Shown in pieces: positions 11,055 through 19,605 of a stretch of 64,000 nt of DNA; the first letter of the stretch is position 1, and every line of letters starts with the position of its first letter. A program made the position numbers and the translations under genes. The stretch is from the NCBI RefSeq assembly GCF_006494715.1, contig NZ_CP041151.1:2046001-2110000 (forward strand), written 5' to 3'. This DNA comes from Shewanella sp. SNU WT4 (GTDB lineage: Bacteria > Pseudomonadota > Gammaproteobacteria > Enterobacterales > Shewanellaceae). Under the pieces are notes generated by a model that saw nothing but the letters and a program-made list of their open reading frames with translations, did not search any database and was not told where the DNA came from.

Positions 11055-11357
11055 ATGGCACTTACCAAAGCCGAAATGGCAGAACATCTTTTCGAGACTC
11101 TTGGCATGAATAAGAGAGTGGCGAAAGAGATGGTTGAGTCGTTTTTCGAGGAAATCCGTGGTGCTCTCGAAAATGGTGAACAGGTCAAGTTATCCGGCTT
11201 TGGCAACTTTGACCTCAGGGAAAAGAATGAAAGACCGGGACGGAACCCGAAAACTGGTGAAGATATCCCAATTTCTGCTCGCAGAGTGGTGACTTTCCGT
11301 CCAGGCCAAAAATTAAAAAGCCGTGTAGAACTTTCTGATATTCAGAAGTCTAAATAA
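11055..11357 (+). CDS. ihfA: Integration host factor alpha subunit
   Basis: The 100-residue protein is a DNABII family member. It begins [17 protein letters not shown], has the beta-arm signature [20 protein letters not shown] with the intercalating proline, and ends [16 protein letters not shown]. With IhfB (not in the window) it bends DNA at specific sites. It starts three bases after pheT and is followed by a strong terminator, so it is the last gene of the pheST-ihfA transcript. Confidence 0.98.
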   Translation: MALTKAEMAEHLFETLGMNKRVAKEMVESFFEEIRGALENGEQVKLSGFGNFDLREKNERPGRNPKTGEDIPISARRVVTFRPGQKLKSRVELSDIQKSK

Positions 11358-11362
11358 TCTAG

Positions 11363-11392
11363 AAAAGCCACTGTTTCAGTGGCTTTTTTTTT
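11363..11392 (+). terminator. Rho-independent terminator after ihfA
   Basis: AAGCCACTG (11365-11373) pairs with CAGTGGCTT (11377-11385) over a TTT loop and continues into a long T-run. It closes the pheS-pheT-ihfA operon six bases after the stop codon. Confidence 0.93.
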
Positions 11393-11454
11393 GTCCTTTG
11401 TTTAGTATTGAACGCTCCTTTTCGTATGACATTTTGTCTGACACTCTTCATCCC

Positions 11455-12405
11455 ATGACTTCAGAAAATTCCACGAGTAAGTATTTTGACCGCCGGTTTG
11501 ACTGGGCCTTATTGCATCCTAAATTGTGGCCGACTTGGCTTGCTATCTTTTTAATGGGTGTATTGGCTTATATTCCAGCCTGTGTGCGCGATAAATTAGC
11601 CAGCTTCATTGCTCGCGGCGTCTATCGGTTTGCCGGTAAACCCATAGCGATAGCCAAAGCCAACATTCATTGCTGTTTTCCGGATAAAACCTCTGAGCAA
11701 GTAGATGAATTAGTACGTGAAAACGTGCGCCATTTTGTGATGATTTTAATGGGGCAGGCTGAATTACTGGTTCGCTCTAAAAATCATATTCGCCGCCGCG
11801 TTGCTCTTGAAGGCTTTGAGCATGTACAGGCCGCGCGCGCAGAAGGTAAAAGCATTATCTTTATCATGCCACATGTGTGGGGTATAGATTATGCGGGTCT
11901 GCGCTTAAACATGGATTTACCAGCCTTGGTGACTATGGCTAAAGCCCACCGCAATCCATTATTCAACTGGTTTAATAATCGCACTCGTAGTCGGTTAGGC
12001 GGCAACGTCTATATGCGAGAGGCGGGTATTCGCGCCTTATTAAGTGAGTTAAAGCAGGGCAATAGCTTCTTTTATTTACCCGATGAAGATTTAGGCCCTA
12101 AAAACAGTGTTTTTGCTCCATTTTTTGCAACCACTAAGGCTACCTTACCCGTCGTTGGGCGCTTAGCCAGTGCAGGCAATGCTAAAGTGCTACCAATTAA
12201 GATTGGTTATGATGATAAGACTCATCAATTTAAATTAACTGTGATGCCTGCCATTAGTGAAGAGTCGATGGCGGGTAAAGAGCAAGAAGCGCTCGCCTTA
12301 AATCATGCCGTGGAAGCTGTTATTTCAGCGTTTCCAGAACAATACATGTGGTTTTTGAAGATTTTAAAAACTCGCCCAGAAGGGCAAGACAGTATTTATC
12401 CATAA
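11455..12405 (+). CDS. Lipid A acyltransferase, LpxL/LpxM (HtrB/MsbB) family
   Basis: The 316-residue inner-membrane protein has an N-terminal hydrophobic anchor (LWPTWLAIFLMGVLAYIP), the HX4D catalytic motif in HVWGID, and a FYLPDEDLGP...VFAPFFAT...ATLP segment. That segment is very close to E. coli LpxM (MsbB). It should add a secondary acyl chain to Kdo2-lipid A using acyl-ACP. LpxM is the better guess than LpxL because of the PD(E/Q)DxG segment. The start is uncertain: ATG at 11455 fits the family length, but no clear ribosome-binding site precedes it, and a TTG at 11398 is also in frame. The promoter must lie just after the ihfA terminator. Confidence 0.88.
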   Translation: MTSENSTSKYFDRRFDWALLHPKLWPTWLAIFLMGVLAYIPACVRDKLASFIARGVYRFAGKPIAIAKANIHCCFPDKTSEQVDELVRENVRHFVMILMGQAELLVRSKNHIRRRVALEGFEHVQAARAEGKSIIFIMPHVWGIDYAGLRLNMDLPALVTMAKAHRNPLFNWFNNRTRSRLGGNVYMREAGIRALLSELKQGNSFFYLPDEDLGPKNSVFAPFFATTKATLPVVGRLASAGNAKVLPIKIGYDDKTHQFKLTVMPAISEESMAGKEQEALALNHAVEAVISAFPEQYMWFLKILKTRPEGQDSIYP

Positions 12406-12423
12406 GCTAATTATGTGACAGAC

Positions 12424-12465
12424 ACAAAAAAAAGGGCACTTGTTAGCAAGTGCCCTTTATCATTT
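12424..12465. terminator. Bidirectional terminator between lpxM-like and tyrP-like genes
   Basis: AAAGGGCACTTG (12431-12442) pairs with CAAGTGCCCTTT (12447-12458), a perfect 12-bp stem with a four-base loop. An A-run precedes it, so on the minus strand it ends with a T-run. It serves the convergent genes on either side, and is strongest for the minus-strand permease. Confidence 0.88.
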
Positions 12466-12496
12466 CTAGCGGTTTATTATTAAGAACTGTGTCTGA

Positions 12497-13663
12497 TTAC
12501 GCTGGCCAGAACTGAGCCACTATGATGAGGCTTCCCGCTAAAGTAGCCAGGGCTAAGCATAGCTTGCCACCTTGCACTTGGTATTGACCATGTGGACTTG
12601 CTTGTTTGCGTTTAACTAGCACCATAGCCACAGGCAAGTAGATAGCTAAAATCACCAGTGCCACGGCGGCGTAGCCTAAGGCTAAAATAAAGCCTTGCGG
12701 GTAAAAAATCGCAAAGACTAATGGCGGCACAAAGGTCACGATACTTGCGGTAATGCGTCGGCTTTTAAGCATGTCTTGCACAAAATCAAACAGACCTAAA
12801 CTGACCCCTAGGAAGGAGGTGGCTAATGCGAGCTCAGCAAATAAGTTCACAGCGTTACTCATGAACGGGTGTGACACTAAAGTTGATAATTGCAGCAGCA
12901 TGGCGCTTAAGCCTGGGTTTGCCAGTAAGCTTGCTTGACTTAAGGAGCCTTGGCTTGCCAGTAACCATAAACAATAAATGATTAGCGGAATGGCAGAACC
13001 AATTAAAATAACGCGCTTTAGTGCTGAGGTATCTTTACCTAAGTAACGCACCACAGATGGAATAGAACCATGAAAACCAAACGAGGTGAAAATAATAGGT
13101 AAGGCGCTAATTAATAATCCTTGTGATACTGGCGCTGCGGCTAAATGACTGACATCAACCTTTGGTAGTAAGATAAAAAACATTAACACTAATGCCAGCA
13201 TTTTTACCGCAAACAAGCAGCGATTAACCCAATCAACAGTGCGAGTTCCTACAGTCACTAAGCCTGCCACTAAGGCGGTAAACACTAATGCTACCCAAGG
13301 TGATGCTATGTCAGTCTCAAATAAGCTAGATACCCGCTGACTTAACTGCTCTGAGCCGCCAGCTATGTAAGCTGAGCATAAGGCGTAGAATAAAAACAGC
13401 ATGGCAAAGGTCGCTACCCATTGACCTGTTTTACCTAAATAGTGATGTGCTAAGCCATGTAAGCTGACTTGTTTTGGGGCATCTTGATGAACTTCAATCA
13501 TCAGTAAGGCGGTATAGCTCATGAGCAGCCAAAAAAAGATCATTAAGCTGATGGCTAAGCTAAAGCCAAGGCCTGCGGCCGCAAGAGGTAAGGCAAGCAT
13601 GCCCGCACCAATAGTGGTGCCCGCGATAATTAAAATACTACCGAATTGGGTGGAGGTTTTCAT
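12497..13663 (-). CDS. Aromatic amino acid permease, TyrP/Mtr family
   Basis: The 388-residue integral membrane protein has about 11 hydrophobic segments. It opens with GSILIIAGTTIGAGMLALPLAAAG, the signature of the hydroxy/aromatic amino acid permease family (HAAAP: TyrP, Mtr, TnaB). The GFHGSIPSVVRYLG segment is also typical. TyrP (tyrosine) is the closest recalled relative, but the substrate could be tryptophan. The start is the ATG at 13663; an upstream in-frame extension to 13759 lacks family similarity. No convincing TyrR boxes were found upstream. Confidence 0.88.
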   Translation of the reverse strand: MKTSTQFGSILIIAGTTIGAGMLALPLAAAGLGFSLAISLMIFFWLLMSYTALLMIEVHQDAPKQVSLHGLAHHYLGKTGQWVATFAMLFLFYALCSAYIAGGSEQLSQRVSSLFETDIASPWVALVFTALVAGLVTVGTRTVDWVNRCLFAVKMLALVLMFFILLPKVDVSHLAAAPVSQGLLISALPIIFTSFGFHGSIPSVVRYLGKDTSALKRVILIGSAIPLIIYCLWLLASQGSLSQASLLANPGLSAMLLQLSTLVSHPFMSNAVNLFAELALATSFLGVSLGLFDFVQDMLKSRRITASIVTFVPPLVFAIFYPQGFILALGYAAVALVILAIYLPVAMVLVKRKQASPHGQYQVQGGKLCLALATLAGSLIIVAQFWPA

Positions 13664-13969
13664 TGTGTATCCGAATTCATAAAGTAAAAAAATGATCCGG
13701 AAGGTTGAGTTTATCTTACACTGCCGCTGCCGAACCAAGGAGGTTGGCCACAATGGCAAGCGTGTTATTCGCTATCTACGCCACTGTGGCAACAGATAGT
13801 AATAATAAGAAAAGCTCAGAAGCATGAAGGATTTACCTTTTTTGAAATGAGCCATCACCATATGGATTGGTTGCAGTATTGTCAATCATTGTGAGTTCAC
13901 AGGCGTAAAACTGTGAACTCACGCAGATTATTTGGCCCGAAGATAACATTAGCTAGGTTACATCAGTGG
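13664..13969. other. Intergenic region with two hairpins
   Basis: The stretch separates two minus-strand units. A nested hairpin at 13772-13799 pairs CTATCT with AGATAG and, inside it, GCCAC with GTGGC. A second, perfect 12-bp inverted repeat lies at 13891-13922 and is listed separately. No gene is recognisable. Confidence 0.5.
13891..13922 (-). repeat. Perfect 12-bp inverted repeat downstream of the histidine kinase gene
   Basis: GTGAGTTCACAG (13891-13902) and CTGTGAACTCAC (13911-13922) form a perfect stem with an eight-base loop, 48 bases after the kinase stop on the minus strand. There is no clear T-run on either side, so it is either an imperfect terminator or a protein-binding palindrome. 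Confidence 0.6.
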
Positions 13970-15226
13970 CTAGGATTTTATGCTTGTACTCTTGATTAAG
14001 GCTGGTAGCTGCAGTTCAACCTTGAGCCCAGGATGATTATCTTGCAGCTCAATATGACCTGAATGCAATTGAGTAATGGCTTTGACTAACGATAAGCCTA
14101 GCCCTAAGCCAGAATCTGTGCGGCTCTTATCGAGGCGATACAATCGCTCAAACACCCGGCTGCGCTGGGATTCTTCAATGCCTGGGCCATTGTCTGCGAC
14201 ACTCACCACTATGCAGTCATTGCTGTGTTGATTATGCCTGTCATGATGACCATTGGCACTGCGCGCGCTGGTTTTCGCGGCGCAGTGAATGACAATTTCA
14301 CTGCCAGATGGGCAGTAGCGAATGGCGTTTTCAACTAAGTTGGCAAAGAGTTGCAGTAGTAATTCTTTATCGCCTAATACTTGGCAGGCATCGCTGGACG
14401 CTTGGTAATGAAACTTAATGTTATTGTCATCAGCAACATCTTGATAAATATCAGTTAAGGTCTCTAAAATTGCGGACACTGATACTGGACTAAAACGGCT
14501 GCGGCGCGCACCAGACTCAATTTGCGAAATGCGCAGTAACGCATCAAAAGTGGCGCTAATGCGCTGCGATTCATCGATGGCTTTATGCAGCGCTGGCAGT
14601 GAATGTTCGCCATGGCCCTCAGGCATTAACTGCTCAATGGTTTGTAATTGATACTGTAAGCGACTAATCGGCGTTTTCAGCTCATGAGCTATGTTGGCAG
14701 AAATATCTGTCATGGCATCCACTGTGGCTTGTAATCTTGACAACATCATATCGACTGTGGCGCTAATGCGTGCCAAATCATCACTTTGATATTTAACCCC
14801 AGTGCGGGCACTTAAATCCCCTTCGGCCGCGGTTAGTAACACATGTTCAATAGTTTTGATGCGTAGTTGACTGCGCCGACTGATCACTATGATTATCGCA
14901 ACCATACACAAGGTAATAATAAATCCTATGATCCCAAAGCCAGTGGCAAGGACTGTTAGCATGTCATCACTGTCGATAATTTCATCGCCATCTATGTAGG
15001 TTTGCTGACCGCTAGCCAGCATTTGTATGCTTTGGCGGGTAATGTCATCTTCCATGTCGTCTAATTTGTAATCGACGAAATAGTAGCTCAGCACTGTCAT
15101 TAGCAGCATGCTGGCGATGAATACGCAGATAAATATCAGCCCTTGTTGTATAGCGCTACTGCGCAGCCACAACGGCGCGTAGTGGCCAAAGCGAGCTTTA
15201 AACCAGCGCGATAATCCGGGCTTCAT
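13970..15226 (-). CDS. Sensor histidine kinase of a two-component system
   Basis: The 418-residue protein has two transmembrane helices (about 27-50 and 93-116) flanking a short 40-residue periplasmic loop. A HAMP region follows, then the phosphoacceptor H-box NIAHELKTPISRL (His181), the N-box ENAIRY, and G-boxes DNGPGIE and GLGLGLSL. It belongs to the HisKA class related to QseC and PhoQ. It overlaps the response-regulator gene by four bases (ATGA), so the two are translationally coupled. The very short periplasmic domain suggests that it senses within the membrane or through a partner, such as the PepSY protein encoded upstream. Confidence 0.95.
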   Translation of the reverse strand: MKPGLSRWFKARFGHYAPLWLRSSAIQQGLIFICVFIASMLLMTVLSYYFVDYKLDDMEDDITRQSIQMLASGQQTYIDGDEIIDSDDMLTVLATGFGIIGFIITLCMVAIIIVISRRSQLRIKTIEHVLLTAAEGDLSARTGVKYQSDDLARISATVDMMLSRLQATVDAMTDISANIAHELKTPISRLQYQLQTIEQLMPEGHGEHSLPALHKAIDESQRISATFDALLRISQIESGARRSRFSPVSVSAILETLTDIYQDVADDNNIKFHYQASSDACQVLGDKELLLQLFANLVENAIRYCPSGSEIVIHCAAKTSARSANGHHDRHNQHSNDCIVVSVADNGPGIEESQRSRVFERLYRLDKSRTDSGLGLGLSLVKAITQLHSGHIELQDNHPGLKVELQLPALIKSTSIKS

Positions 15227-15960
15227 TGCGCTAAACCTTGATTCGAACCCTGATTAGCACTGGGTTTAGCCTCTTGCATTTTGGGATTAAAATACAACTT
15301 ATAACCAGCGCCTCTTACTGTTAATAAAATGCTGTCATTAAAGGGTTTTTCAAGTTTGTTGCGCAGACGACTAATGTGGGTTTCCACCACACTGGTTTGA
15401 GGATCAAAGTGAATATCCCACACATGCTCTAACAGCATAGTGCGAGTGATCATTTTGCCTGGATGGCGCATAAATAACTCTAAAATGCGATATTCTTTGG
15501 GTTGCAAGTCCAGCGCTTGGCCTTGGCGGGTGACGCTATGCTCGGTGAGATCCATATTAAGATCGCCGTATTGCAACAGGTTTGAGCGCATTTGTGGCGC
15601 GCCAGAGCGTCGTGTTAATGCAGATATGCGCGCTAATAGCTCCGAAAAAGCGAAAGGCTTTGTTAAGTAATCATCGGCGCCAGCTTCTAATCCTTCCACT
15701 CTATCATCGACGCCGCCCAGTGCCGTTAGAAATAACACTGGCAAGTTAACTTGGGCAGCGCGCAAGGATTTTACTAGCGATAAGCCGTCAAGGCCTGGCA
15801 GCATTCTATCGACAATAGCGACATCAAAAGACTGACTTAAGATCATAGCTAAGGCGTGTCTGCCATTATCTAGTACTTCTACTTGATGGCCAGCTTGTTG
15901 TAACCCTTGCTCAACAAATTGACTAATGCTTGGGTCATCTTCAACCAATATTATATGCAT
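15223..15960 (-). CDS. OmpR/PhoB-family response regulator
   Basis: The 245-residue protein has a receiver domain with the acidic pocket at Glu7-Asp9, phosphoacceptor Asp51 (IVDRMLPG) and Lys101 (LTKPF). A C-terminal winged-helix DNA-binding domain carries the usual LQPKEYRILELFMRHPGKMITR and VVETHISRLRNKLEKP segments. It is the partner of the kinase it overlaps. A Gln/Asn/Ser-rich tail follows the conserved GAGYKL end. It may regulate its own operon; a palindrome at 16853-16866 lies upstream of the PepSY gene. Confidence 0.95.
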   Translation of the reverse strand: MHIILVEDDPSISQFVEQGLQQAGHQVEVLDNGRHALAMILSQSFDVAIVDRMLPGLDGLSLVKSLRAAQVNLPVLFLTALGGVDDRVEGLEAGADDYLTKPFAFSELLARISALTRRSGAPQMRSNLLQYGDLNMDLTEHSVTRQGQALDLQPKEYRILELFMRHPGKMITRTMLLEHVWDIHFDPQTSVVETHISRLRNKLEKPFNDSILLTVRGAGYKLYFNPKMQEAKPSANQGSNQGLAQ

Positions 15961-15990
15961 AACAATATCTTGCTTAAATTAAGGTGCTTA

Positions 15991-16185
15991 TCATAGCACG
16001 GGGGAATGGGAAGTCGTTTGCTGGTCTATATCATAGGTTTGACCGCCAGCGAGCCATTCAATCAGGCTCATCATTAGGCCTGCAAGCATACTGGCACCTA
16101 AAGTCATTATGCCGGTCACTAACATGGCCACAATAATGCTTAGGCTCATTAACGATTTTAAGGTAAATAACAGGGTGGCTTTCAT
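15991..16185 (-). CDS. Small hydrophobic membrane protein in the two-component operon
   Basis: A 64-residue protein made mostly of one long or two closely spaced hydrophobic helices (LLFTLKSLMSLSIIVAML and a Gly/Met-rich second part), ending in a polar tail. The ATG at 16185 sits five bases after GAGG, which is better than the overlapping GTG at 16191. It lies 30 bases before the response-regulator gene and so should be cotranscribed. I do not recognise a family. Small membrane proteins next to PhoQ/QseC-type kinases sometimes tune the kinase, but that is inference here. Confidence 0.7.
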   Translation of the reverse strand: MKATLLFTLKSLMSLSIIVAMLVTGIMTLGASMLAGLMMSLIEWLAGGQTYDIDQQTTSHSPVL

Positions 16186-16273
16186 AAACACCTCTTAGCT
16201 GCGCGATTGCTAGGCTTAGTTTTAGTAGTGAGCGGCGAGTAATATGAGGCTAACGCTAAAACCAAAGCATGAG

Positions 16274-16774
16274 TTATAACTCAAGCCTGAGCTTGTGATC
16301 GTCAGCATTTAGCATATCGATTTCAAGGATGAGTGCCGTCGGCGTTTGCTCAAATTCGATGTTATAGACAGTCGCGTCATAATGTTGTTCAACCTTAGCT
16401 ATCACATCAATTAACGGGGTGAATCTGCCTTGTAAAATGGCGACACTCATTAGTATGTCTTCACTATCTATACCATGGTCAATAAATATTGGGTCACTGA
16501 TTTTGCCTGTGTTTGGGTCAACGAAGCGATCAATCTGCTCGCCTTTGGCCGTTAATAACGTGACTTCATAGCGACTGCCGGTGAAATACTTATCAAACTC
16601 AGCATCGATGGCAATGGCCTCTGTGGCCTTTTCGGCGATGATAATGGCTTGGGTTAAGCTTACTTTGGCCGAGTTTAAGTCATGGTAATTAAAATGGCGA
16701 GCAGTAGCCGCTGCGCTCAGACTGACAAGGCTTAGCAGCAATAGGCTGATAGCCATAGGGGTTTTAGTTATCAT
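16274..16774 (-). CDS. Exported PepSY-domain protein
   Basis: The 166-residue protein starts with a signal peptide (MAISLLLLSLVSLSAAATA region). It then has PepSY-like features: SLTQAIIIAEK, an RYEVTLLTAKGEQIDRFVDPNTGKI hairpin, and a second helix-strand unit. PepSY proteins are periplasmic or membrane modulators often encoded beside two-component systems. It is the first gene of the minus-strand unit PepSY - small membrane protein - regulator - kinase, separated by 88 bases from the next start. It could deliver the signal to the kinase, by inference. Confidence 0.78.
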   Translation of the reverse strand: MITKTPMAISLLLLSLVSLSAAATARHFNYHDLNSAKVSLTQAIIIAEKATEAIAIDAEFDKYFTGSRYEVTLLTAKGEQIDRFVDPNTGKISDPIFIDHGIDSEDILMSVAILQGRFTPLIDVIAKVEQHYDATVYNIEFEQTPTALILEIDMLNADDHKLRLEL

Positions 16775-16852
16775 TATTTTATCTTGTAATAAGGCATGGC
16801 ATTTTAATACCCCATAATAACGGCTGCAGTTGTCGTTGAGCTTGCCGTAACA

Positions 16853-16866
16853 TTACATTTTTGTAA
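16853..16866. promoter_or_regulatory. Candidate operator palindrome in a divergent promoter region
   Basis: TTACATTTTTGTAA is a 5-bp inverted repeat around TTTT, located between the PepSY operon (minus) and the lipoprotein gene (plus). Its position fits a binding site for the OmpR-type regulator encoded in the operon, but the motif is short and AT-rich. Confidence 0.3.
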
Positions 16867-16935
16867 GGTAAAAATTCCTTTTAAATTTAGATTTTAGCCT
16901 TACACTGCCTTCAATTTATCTTTCTGAGTATGGTT

Positions 16936-17463
16936 ATGAAAAAATCGAGTTGGTTAGTTGGCGTCTGTGTTTCATCGGTATTAATGGGCTGCGGCTTCGT
17001 GGGTGAATCTGATAAGGCGCAGCTTGAGCAAGCGTGGCTGATGCAACATAAAGATATTCAGCAAGCGTTAGAGTCGATTCGCACCCAAGGCTTAGATGTC
17101 GTTGCTAAAACATCGGCCGCGGGTAGTGTTAGCGCTTGTGTGGCTGACGCGCTAACTAAATCACCTGTGGGCGCCCTTGCCAGTGTCGAAGGGGCTTTGG
17201 CCGATCCTGCGGCTATTACCACTTTACTTAATAATTTAGAAAAGACACTCGATGGCGATGTGAGTCTTGAGTCTTTATCTGGTCTGTGGGAGCAAGGCGC
17301 GGACGCGGCCAAGTATGTTAAAGATTTAGTGTCCAAGTTTGGCCTTGATCAAGCCATGGCGCAGTTGCAGCAAATGCAAGAGGCGAGCGCGAAACTGGCG
17401 GACACTGACTTAGCGAGCCATTTCCAAGGCTTGTTGCTCGAATGTGAAAAAACGGCTAATTAA
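16936..17463 (+). CDS. Predicted lipoprotein of unknown function
   Basis: The 175-residue product begins with a lipoprotein signal peptide, with lipobox Leu16-Met17-Gly18-Cys19. The residue after Cys is Gly, so outer-membrane sorting is expected. The mature part is helical and rich in Ala, Leu and acidic residues, with two further cysteines (VSACVADAL and LLLECEKTAN) that could form a disulfide. No family is recognised. ATG at 16930 and 16936 are both possible; 16936 gives a compact signal peptide. It is monocistronic, with a terminator downstream. Confidence 0.75.
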   Translation: MKKSSWLVGVCVSSVLMGCGFVGESDKAQLEQAWLMQHKDIQQALESIRTQGLDVVAKTSAAGSVSACVADALTKSPVGALASVEGALADPAAITTLLNNLEKTLDGDVSLESLSGLWEQGADAAKYVKDLVSKFGLDQAMAQLQQMQEASAKLADTDLASHFQGLLLECEKTAN

Positions 17464-17508
17464 GCCGAGTGTTGGCAAATTCAGCTTTAACCCTAAAGGC
17501 TAGAGAAT

Positions 17509-17540
17509 AAAAAGCATCGCTTGAGCGATGCTTTTTTGTC
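17509..17540 (+). terminator. Rho-independent terminator
   Basis: AAAGCATCGC (17511-17520) pairs with GCGATGCTTT (17525-17534) across TTGA, followed by more T. It lies about 46 bases after the lipoprotein stop, and the preceding A-run lets it work for the convergent rlhA gene too. Confidence 0.9.
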
Positions 17541-17590
17541 AGTGCTAATGTGCCAGTGTTTGCCAGTGCACTAATTTATCTGAGTGCTAA

Positions 17591-19507
17591 TTAGCGAATG
17601 GCGTCTGGGCTTTTCACTTGGCGATTAGCGCCCACCACCATCATTTCACATTTAGGGCAATCAAATACCAGTTTCAATACGTCTTTGCCAATTTCTAAAA
17701 TCAAAGGTTCAGCTTTGATGCCAGGCACTTCTTTCGGGCATAAATTGAAGTTAAAGCGTAAGCAATGCTTAGTGATCATTAATGGCACTTCTTCGGTTAC
17801 ACCATTTTTCTCATAAGTATCTTGAATTTCAATCACGCCATGGCGCTGATAAAAATCTTTAGCAGCTTGGTTAGCTACGTTGCCTAAGTAACTTAAATGC
17901 TTAGCCGGATAGACGGCATCTTGGTTATGGGTCCAAGGCAAAGGTCTTTGATAACCTGACACTCGCGCTTGTTCTAAGGCGCTGATGGCATCACGGCGCA
18001 GGCCATTTAACTGGGACGCTGGTAAAAACCAAGGCTGCGATACAGCTAAAGTGATTTGCTGGGCTTCAAAATCGGTAGCGCCTAATTTTGCCAGTTGACT
18101 GCGAATTTTATCTAACGCTGTGTTATCCCGCGCCGGCGTTTTGTCCGTTACTAATTCGCTATAACCACTAAAACCATAACTATCGGTAATGGTTAAGCTT
18201 ATGCCTGCATCTGTATCTGCCAATACCATGTCGACCCCGATAATGCGTTTGGCTGATTCTTTAGACAGCAGCATTTCAAAGGCTTGGTTATGGTTGCGAT
18301 ATAAGGTCATGCCGACTTTTAAATCGTGTGGCACTTGCATGACATACAAAGTATGGCCATCAGCGCGGTTAACTCGTAAGCCTTGCAACTTATCGTCAGA
18401 TTGTTTGGCCTTGGCATAGTTAGCCGGGAAATAGCATAAGCCATCGCCGTTATTAAACTCATGGCTTGATTGCACTTTGATAAAGTCTTTACCTAAGCCA
18501 ATCACTTTACCGACATCTTGACCTATGTACTTAGGAGAGCGGAAGTCACTGACGCCTTGGCTGCGTTCATGCACAAAATAATCCGTGCCGCCGCGGTTAA
18601 AGGTCTTTTCCGGATCTGGCGTAAAGCTATGCTCGACTCGGCCATGAGAGGTCGCTTGCAGTTCAGGCCTTTTGGCGATAATGGCATCAAGCGCTTGACG
18701 ATAATGGGCGGTGACGTTTTTCACATAGCTTAAATCTTTAAGGCGGCCTTCAATTTTAAACGAGCGAATACCAGCATCGATTAAGGCTTCAAGGTTAGCG
18801 GTTTGGTTATTATCTTTTAATGACAATAAGTGCTCGTTCTCAGCAAACACATCGCCTTGACGGTTTTTCAAATTGGCTGGTAAACGGCACATTTGCGAGC
18901 ATTCACCGCGGTTAGCACTGCGGTTACTAAAGGCGTGACTTAAATTACATAAGCCGCTGTAAGCCACACATAAGGCACCATGAATAAAAAACTCTAAGCG
19001 CATATTGCTGATGGCTGCCACATCGCGAATTTGACTTAACCCTAGTTCGCGGGCTAATACCACTTGCGAAAAGCCTACCTGCTCTAAAAAGGCGACTTTT
19101 TCTGGGCTACGGTTATCCATCTGGGTACTGGCATGCAAGGCGAGCGGCGGTAAGTTCAGCTGTAAAATACCCATGTCTTGAACAATCAAGGCATCAGCGC
19201 CGGCTTCATACAGTTCCCAAATTAGCTTTTCAACACCCGCTAACTCGTCATCCATGATAATGGTATTTAAGGCCACAAAGACTTGGGCATTATAGCGGTG
19301 AGCAAATTCACATAGACGGGCAATATCGGCCACGCTATTACCGGCAGTGGCGCGGGCACCAAAGGCAGGGCCACCAATATACACAGCATCAGCCCCATGG
19401 CGAATGGCTTCAATGCCAAAATCGGCATTTTTGGCCGGCGCTAACAGCTCCAAATGGTTGGAAAGGGTAGGCTTAGGTTCAGGGGTATAAATTTCAGCTT
19501 GGCTCAT
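17591..19507 (-). CDS. rlhA: 23S rRNA C2501 hydroxylation factor RlhA (peptidase U32 family)
   Basis: The 638-residue protein aligns throughout with E. coli RlhA/YdcP (about 653). It begins with a LELLAPAKN TIM-barrel start and GADAVYIGGPAFGARA. It carries the U32 signature EFFIHGALCVAYSGLC with clustered cysteines (HGALC, GLC, RGEC, QMC) for an Fe-S cluster. A C-terminal part has CLRFNFNLCPK and FDCPKCEM. It is longer than TrhP (YegQ, about 450), which argues for RlhA. ATG 19507 is preferred to the upstream in-frame GTG at 19522. It supports prephenate-dependent hydroxylation of C2501 in 23S rRNA. Confidence 0.92.
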   Translation of the reverse strand: MSQAEIYTPEPKPTLSNHLELLAPAKNADFGIEAIRHGADAVYIGGPAFGARATAGNSVADIARLCEFAHRYNAQVFVALNTIIMDDELAGVEKLIWELYEAGADALIVQDMGILQLNLPPLALHASTQMDNRSPEKVAFLEQVGFSQVVLARELGLSQIRDVAAISNMRLEFFIHGALCVAYSGLCNLSHAFSNRSANRGECSQMCRLPANLKNRQGDVFAENEHLLSLKDNNQTANLEALIDAGIRSFKIEGRLKDLSYVKNVTAHYRQALDAIIAKRPELQATSHGRVEHSFTPDPEKTFNRGGTDYFVHERSQGVSDFRSPKYIGQDVGKVIGLGKDFIKVQSSHEFNNGDGLCYFPANYAKAKQSDDKLQGLRVNRADGHTLYVMQVPHDLKVGMTLYRNHNQAFEMLLSKESAKRIIGVDMVLADTDAGISLTITDSYGFSGYSELVTDKTPARDNTALDKIRSQLAKLGATDFEAQQITLAVSQPWFLPASQLNGLRRDAISALEQARVSGYQRPLPWTHNQDAVYPAKHLSYLGNVANQAAKDFYQRHGVIEIQDTYEKNGVTEEVPLMITKHCLRFNFNLCPKEVPGIKAEPLILEIGKDVLKLVFDCPKCEMMVVGANRQVKSPDAIR

Positions 19508-19605
19508 GGCTCGCGCACTCAAATTGTCGGTACAAATAAAAAGTGCGCTAGTATACCAAATTTGTGAGCCATGCCATCCTTTGTCAGCAAATTTACTGCT
19601 AATAA

